From Burkholderia diffusa (GTDB lineage: Bacteria > Pseudomonadota > Gammaproteobacteria > Burkholderiales > Burkholderiaceae): a stretch of DNA of 64,000 nt. Of this stretch, positions 58,971-64,000 are shown piece by piece (position 1 is the stretch's first letter; every line of letters begins with the position of its first letter). The notes under the pieces are model-generated. The model made no database searches. It was not told where the DNA came from and saw nothing but the letters and a program-made list of their open reading frames with translations. Position numbers and translations under genes: made by a program. The stretch lies in NCBI RefSeq assembly GCF_001718315.1, contig NZ_CP013362.1, forward strand, positions 620,001 to 684,000, given 5' to 3'.

Positions 58971-61295
58971 ATGCCTGTGTCACCACGCCGTTCCTCCGCC
59001 GCCGTTGCCGCTTCCGCCGATCCGTTCGACGCGGACGATGCAGCGTTACCCGCGCAAAGTGCGGAGCCGCGCGCCGCCGCGCCGCGCCGCGCGGGTCCGA
59101 AGCGCGGCGCCGCCGGGCGGCTCGCGCAGCCGGCCGCCGCCGCGCCCGACGTCGAGCCGGGCCCGGGCGGCGACGCCGAGGCTGCCGGCGCGTCCGGCGC
59201 GAAGCGCAAGAAGAAGCCGGCCGTCGACAAACCGGTGAAGACCGCCGACAAGCTCGCGAAACTCGGCCTCACGCGCTCGATCGATCTCGTGTTGCATTTG
59301 CCGATGCGCTACGAGGACGAAACGACGCTCACGCCGATCGGCGAACTGCTGCCGGGCGGCATCGCGCAGACCGAGGGCGTGGTGTTCGACAACGAAGTCG
59401 CCTACCGGCCGCGGCGCCAGCTCGTCGTGAAGATCCGGGACGACGACGGCGAGCAGCTCGTGCTGCGTTTTCTCAATTTCTACGGCTCGCAGGTCAAGCA
59501 GATGGCCGTCGGCCAGCGGCTGCGCGTGCGCGGGGACGTGCGCGGCGGCTTCTTCGGGATGGAGATGGTGCATCCGGCCGTGCGCGTCGTCGAAGCCGAC
59601 GCGCCGCTGCCGCAGGTGCTCACGCCCGTCTATCCGAGCACGGCCGGCGTGTCGCAGGCGTATCTGCGCAAGGCGATCGAGAACGCGGTCGAGCGCACGC
59701 CGCTGCCCGAGCTGCTGCCACCCGAGATCGAACGCGACTACCTGAAGCCGCTTGGCGTGCCGACGCTCGCGCAGGCCGTGCGGATCCTGCACCACCCCGG
59801 TGTCGATTCCGATGAAGCTGCGTTGATGGACGGCTCGCATCCGGCGTGGACACGCATCAAGTTCGAGGAGCTGCTCGCGCAGCAGCTGTCGCTCAAGCGT
59901 GCGCACGAGGAGCGCCGCACGCGCGCGGCGCCTGCGATGCCGCGCCGTACCGCGGCCGATGCCGGCGCGCTGACGACGCGTCTCTACGCGGCGCTGCCGT
60001 TCACGCTGACGGGCGCGCAGTCGCGCGTCGTCGACGAGATCGCGCACGACCTCACGCTCGCGCATCCGATGCAGCGGCTGCTGCAAGGCGACGTCGGCAG
60101 CGGCAAGACGGTCGTCGCGGCGCTGGCGGCCGCGCAGGCGATCGACGCCGGCTACCAGGCCGCGCTGATGGCGCCGACCGAAATCCTCGCGGAGCAGCAC
60201 GCGCGCAAGCTGCGCGCGTGGCTCGAACCGCTCGGCGTATCGGTCGCATGGCTCGCGGGCAGCCTGAAGGCGAAGGAGAAGCGCGCGGCGATCGAGGCCG
60301 CGGCGCTTGGCACCGCGCAGCTCGTGATCGGCACGCACGCGATCATCCAGGACACGGTCGAATTCGCTCGGCTCGGCCTCGTGATCGTCGACGAGCAGCA
60401 CCGCTTCGGCGTCGAGCAGCGTCTCGCGTTGCGCGCGAAGGCCGCGAATGCGGCCAACGGCGCGCGCGATTTCCAGCCGCACCAGCTGATGATGTCGGCC
60501 ACGCCGATTCCGCGCACGCTCGCGATGACGTATTACGCGGATCTCGAGGTGTCGACGATCGACGAGTTGCCGCCGGGCCGCACGCCGGTGCTGACGCGCC
60601 TCGTCGGCGATGCGCGGCGCGAAGAGGTGATCGCCCGCGTGCGCGAGGCCGCCCTGACGGGGCGACAGGTGTATTGGGTGTGTCCGCTGATTGAGGAGAG
60701 CGAGACGCTGCAGCTGCAGACGGCCGTCGAAACCTACGAGACGCTCGCCGCCGCGTTGCCCGAGCTGAAGGTCGGGCTCGTGCACGGGCGGCTGTCGCCG
60801 GCCGACAAGGCGGCCGTCATGGAAGCCTTCACGCGCAACGAGGTGCAGTTGCTCGTCGCGACGACCGTGATCGAGGTCGGCGTCGACGTACCGAATGCGT
60901 CGCTGATGGTGATCGAGCACGCGGAGCGCTTCGGCCTCGCACAGCTGCATCAGTTGCGCGGCCGCGTCGGGCGCGGCACCGCGGCGTCGGTCTGCGTGCT
61001 GCTGTACACGGGCCCGCTTTCGCTGACCGGCCGCGAGCGGCTGAAGACGATGCGCGAGACCACCGACGGCTTCGAAATCGCGCGGCGCGACCTCGAAATT
61101 CGCGGTCCCGGCGAATTTCTCGGCGCACGCCAGTCCGGCGCGGCGATGCTGCGCTTCGCGAACCTCGAGACCGACGGCTGGTTGATCGACCCGGCACGCG
61201 ATGCGGCAGCGCGGCTGATCGCCGCGTATCCCGACGTGGTCACGCAGCATCTCGCACGCTGGCTCGGCGCGCGGGAGCAGTATCTGAAGGCCTGA
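58971..61295 (+). CDS. recG: ATP-dependent DNA helicase RecG
   Basis: Remodels stalled forks and Holliday junctions. The 774-residue protein is about 80 residues longer than E. coli RecG because of an Ala/Arg/Pro-rich N-terminal extension (about 1-85) ahead of the wedge domain. Helicase motifs are [15 protein letters not shown] (I), [11 protein letters not shown] (Ia), [13 protein letters not shown] (II, DEQH), [11 protein letters not shown] (III), [31 protein letters not shown] and [10 protein letters not shown] (V-VI). ATG 58971 is the first start; a later one could shorten the tail. Confidence 0.95.
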   Translation: MPVSPRRSSAAVAASADPFDADDAALPAQSAEPRAAAPRRAGPKRGAAGRLAQPAAAAPDVEPGPGGDAEAAGASGAKRKKKPAVDKPVKTADKLAKLGLTRSIDLVLHLPMRYEDETTLTPIGELLPGGIAQTEGVVFDNEVAYRPRRQLVVKIRDDDGEQLVLRFLNFYGSQVKQMAVGQRLRVRGDVRGGFFGMEMVHPAVRVVEADAPLPQVLTPVYPSTAGVSQAYLRKAIENAVERTPLPELLPPEIERDYLKPLGVPTLAQAVRILHHPGVDSDEAALMDGSHPAWTRIKFEELLAQQLSLKRAHEERRTRAAPAMPRRTAADAGALTTRLYAALPFTLTGAQSRVVDEIAHDLTLAHPMQRLLQGDVGSGKTVVAALAAAQAIDAGYQAALMAPTEILAEQHARKLRAWLEPLGVSVAWLAGSLKAKEKRAAIEAAALGTAQLVIGTHAIIQDTVEFARLGLVIVDEQHRFGVEQRLALRAKAANAANGARDFQPHQLMMSATPIPRTLAMTYYADLEVSTIDELPPGRTPVLTRLVGDARREEVIARVREAALTGRQVYWVCPLIEESETLQLQTAVETYETLAAALPELKVGLVHGRLSPADKAAVMEAFTRNEVQLLVATTVIEVGVDVPNASLMVIEHAERFGLAQLHQLRGRVGRGTAASVCVLLYTGPLSLTGRERLKTMRETTDGFEIARRDLEIRGPGEFLGARQSGAAMLRFANLETDGWLIDPARDAAARLIAAYPDVVTQHLARWLGAREQYLKA

Positions 61296-61364
61296 TGCGC
61301 GTATTCAGGGACGGATTTAAACCGCCATTGAGCAGCGATCGGGCGCATCGCGATGCAGAGAAAC

Positions 61365-61394
61365 TTGGCGAACCGGTGCCAACGGGTGTATAAA
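61365..61394 (+). promoter_or_regulatory. Candidate oxyR promoter
   Basis: -35 TTGGCG (61365-61370), an 18-base spacer and -10 TATAAA (61389-61394). The -10 overlaps the proposed OxyR site, which fits negative autoregulation. Confidence 0.5.
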
Positions 61395-61426
61395 TTAAAC
61401 CTATCGCCTGTATATCTCTGATTGAC
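61390..61426 (+). promoter_or_regulatory. Candidate OxyR-binding site upstream of oxyR
   Basis: Compared with ATAGnTnnnAnCTAT-N7-ATAGnTnnnAnCTAT, the first half (61390-61404) matches 9 of 10 defined bases and the second half (61412-61426) 6 of 10. The spacing is correct. It covers the likely -10 and runs to 5 bases before the oxyR ATG, so it suits autorepression. Confidence 0.5.
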
Positions 61427-61431
61427 CCACA

Positions 61432-62391
61432 ATGACCCTGACTGAATTGAAATATATCGTCGCGGTCGCGCGCGAGCGGCATTTCGGTCGCGCGGCCGAA
61501 GCATGCTTCGTGAGCCAGCCGACGCTATCGGTGGCGATCAAGAAGCTTGAAGACGAGCTCAACGTGCAGATTTTCGAGCGCGGCGCGAGCGAAGTGAGCG
61601 TGACTCCGATCGGCGACCAGATCGTCACGCAGGCGCAGCGCGTGCTCGAGCAGACGTTCGCCATCAAGGAGATCGCGAAGCAGGGCAAGGATCCGCTCGT
61701 CGGCCCGTTCCGTCTCGGCGTGATCTATACGATCGGGCCGTACCTGCTGCCGACGCTCGTCAAGCAGATGATCCAGCGCGTGCCGCAGATGCCGCTGATG
61801 CTGCAGGAGAACTACACGCTGAAGCTGCTCGAACTGCTGAAGCAGGGCGAGATCGACGCCGCGATCATGGCGCTGCCCTTCCCCGAAACCGGTCTGATGG
61901 TGCGGCCGCTGTACGACGAGCCGTTCGTCGTCGCGCTGCCGGCCGGCCATCCGTGGGAGAAGCGCGACGAGATCGATGCCGAGGACCTGAAGCAGGAAAC
62001 CATGCTGCTGCTCGGTAACGGTCATTGCTTCCGCGATCACGTGCTCGGCGTGTGCCCGGAGCTGATGCGCTTTTCGCAGACGGCCGACGGTATCCAGAAG
62101 ACCTTCGAAGGCTCGTCGCTCGAAACGATTCGCCATATGGTCGCGAGCGGCGTCGGCATCACGGTGCTGCCGCGGATGTCGGTCGCCGAAATCGGCCCGC
62201 GTGCGAACGGTCCCGACGCCGAATTGCTGTCGTACGTGCCGTTCAACGAACCGGTGCCGGATCGTCGCGTCGTGCTGGTGTGGCGCAAGAGCTTCACGCG
62301 GATGCAGGCGATCGACGCGATCAGCGAGGCGATCGCCGCGTGCGAACTGCCGGGCGTCGCGAAGCTCGACATGCCGGCCACGATGAATTGA
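61432..62391 (+). CDS. oxyR: Peroxide-sensing LysR regulator OxyR
   Basis: A 319-residue hydrogen-peroxide sensor. The redox cysteines are Cys199 and Cys208 (GNGHCFRDHVLGVCPE), at the same numbers as in E. coli. The N-terminal HTH contains HFGRAAEACFVSQPTLSVAI. Oxidation to a disulfide switches it to activate peroxide-defence genes. It follows recG on the same strand and precedes katG, the order known in Burkholderia. Binding-site candidates are found before both oxyR and katG. Confidence 0.96.
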   Translation: MTLTELKYIVAVARERHFGRAAEACFVSQPTLSVAIKKLEDELNVQIFERGASEVSVTPIGDQIVTQAQRVLEQTFAIKEIAKQGKDPLVGPFRLGVIYTIGPYLLPTLVKQMIQRVPQMPLMLQENYTLKLLELLKQGEIDAAIMALPFPETGLMVRPLYDEPFVVALPAGHPWEKRDEIDAEDLKQETMLLLGNGHCFRDHVLGVCPELMRFSQTADGIQKTFEGSSLETIRHMVASGVGITVLPRMSVAEIGPRANGPDAELLSYVPFNEPVPDRRVVLVWRKSFTRMQAIDAISEAIAACELPGVAKLDMPATMN

Positions 62392-62423
62392 GCAAAGTGT
62401 GGTGCATCCAACGCAGGCCAATG

Positions 62424-62451
62424 AACGGGGTCAATCGACCCCGTTTATTTT
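62424..62451 (+). terminator. Intrinsic terminator of oxyR
   Basis: AACGGGGTC (62424-62432) pairs with GACCCCGTT (62437-62445), loop AATC, followed by TATTTTT. It ends 33 bases after the oxyR stop. Confidence 0.88.
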
Positions 62452-62461
62452 TGCCTATCGC

Positions 62462-62498
62462 ATAGATGAAATTTATCAAATTCAAATTGTCGATAGAT
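62462..62498 (+). promoter_or_regulatory. Candidate OxyR-binding site upstream of katG
   Basis: The first half, ATAGATGAAATTTAT (62462-62476), matches 9 of 10 defined bases of the OxyR half-site; the second (62484-62498) matches 5 of 10. It lies over and just upstream of a plausible -35 (TTCAAA), as expected for OxyR activation. Confidence 0.45.
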
Positions 62499-62509
62499 GT
62501 AAATAGAAT
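62481..62509 (+). promoter_or_regulatory. Candidate promoter of the small ORF-katG transcript
   Basis: -35 TTCAAA (62481-62486), a 17-base spacer and -10 TAGAAT (62504-62509). A start near 62516 would give a leader of about 415 bases before katG, carrying two small ORFs. Confidence 0.45.
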
Positions 62510-62579
62510 TACTTTCATGGATGGCGTTGGACCGGTGGTCCGATTTGCACGCTGAATGCAGGTGTCAAAGGAGGATGTC

Positions 62580-62717
62580 ATGATGCGGTCGATATTGCAG
62601 CACGCGCAGCGGAACATCCCGTCGCGCGACGGGGTCGTAAATCGCGCGAGGGCCGCGGCCCGCAGCCTCCGCCCGATTGCGTTCGCGTATCTGGCGGACC
62701 GTGTGTATGGCGGATGA
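62580..62717 (+). CDS. Small ORF (45 residues) with consensus ribosome binding site
   Basis: Not recognised. It reads MMRSILQHAQRNIPSRDGVV and ends in LADRVYGG, and is basic with no membrane span. AAAGGAGG at 62567-62574 is a near-perfect ribosome binding site 5 bases before the first ATG (8 before the second, at 62583). It lies between oxyR and katG, downstream of the candidate OxyR-controlled promoter, so it could be peroxide-induced or a leader ORF for katG. The strong start signal is the main evidence; no homologue is known to me. Confidence 0.5.
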   Translation: MMRSILQHAQRNIPSRDGVVNRARAAARSLRPIAFAYLADRVYGG

Positions 62718-62781
62718 GTGCCGCTGCATGCGGGTTCCGTGTTCCCCGACTCACCGCCATTCAGCCATGAGGGAGCATTGC

Positions 62782-62835
62782 ATGTCCGACGTCCCGCAGC
62801 CCGCATCGAAGGCCACACCGCCTGACACCCCGTAG
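62782..62835 (+). CDS. Possible 17-residue leader peptide before katG
   Basis: MSDVPQPASKATPPDTP then stop, preceded by GAGGGAG 6-8 bases upstream. An in-frame ATG at 62767 would make it 22 residues. It ends about 97 bases before katG. Too short to be judged as coding by composition; included because of the start signal and position. Confidence 0.25.
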   Translation: MSDVPQPASKATPPDTP

Positions 62836-62920
62836 CACGACGGGACCACCCTGTTCCGTTTCATCCCCCCGCGATGCTCCACGAACCGCGCCCGGCAAGT
62901 GGGGGCTTACGAGAAAGTAA

Positions 62921-64000
<1,080 letters not shown>

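Overview
The window reads as a piece of the main chromosome of a Burkholderia cepacia-complex-like betaproteobacterium. It is GC-rich with strong G/C third-position bias. Gene order and protein sequences (gltIJKL next to gdhA, pyrC-DUF3025-rnpB, rplM-rpsI-erpA, dusB-fis-purH beside ruvCAB, queA-tgt-yajC-secDF, recG-oxyR-katG) are typical of that group. It is mostly conserved core genome. I see no tRNA or rRNA genes, no insertion sequence and no CRISPR array.

Layout. 0.2-6.1 kb: a HypT-like LysR regulator, glutamate dehydrogenase and a complete glutamate/aspartate ABC importer (gltIJKL) with a hairpin terminator between gltI and gltJ. 6.2-12.1 kb: a 1745-residue type V autotransporter on the minus strand, preceded by about 500 bases of unusually AT-rich non-coding DNA. 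12.1-18.6 kb: a class II glutamine amidotransferase, pyrC, a DUF3025 gene, RNase P RNA, an OsmC-like protein, a candidate small RNA exposing an anti-Shine-Dalgarno loop, a small DUF1090-like protein, rplM-rpsI and erpA. 18.7-22.3 kb: anmK, tyrS-dtd and a histidine phosphatase. 22.6-32 kb (minus strand): an MpaB-type oxygenase, ruvCAB, then pepP-ubiH-dusB-fis-purH. 32-41 kb: a GST, an FMN-dependent glutamate-synthase-like protein, NUDIX-mnmA, a LysR/nitrilase divergent pair, a YafY regulator with a VOC protein, and a THUMP methyltransferase. 41-51 kb: a large 'Gcr recombinase'-type membrane protein, a pqiA-pqiA-pqiB-pqiC lipid-trafficking operon, cytochrome b561 with two YceI proteins, and an MHS transporter. 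51-64 kb: an S41 protease, queA-tgt-yajC-secD-secF, recG, oxyR and the first 356 codons of katG, which runs off the window.

Genes that work together: gdhA and gltIJKL in glutamate metabolism and uptake; ruvCAB and recG in Holliday-junction processing; queA and tgt in queuosine synthesis; yajC-secDF in protein export; oxyR and katG in peroxide defence. Near-consensus OxyR half-sites lie upstream of both oxyR and katG.

The least ordinary items are the candidate sRNA at about 16369-16460 (sigma70 promoter, two stem-loops, CUCCUCCU loop, strong terminator), a 45-codon ORF with an AAAGGAGG ribosome binding site between oxyR and katG, and several perfect dyads in promoter regions (erpA, gdhA, the nitrilase/LysR pair, the autotransporter leader). 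No homology searches could be run. Family assignments rest on motif and sequence recognition, and regulatory sites are inferred from pattern.
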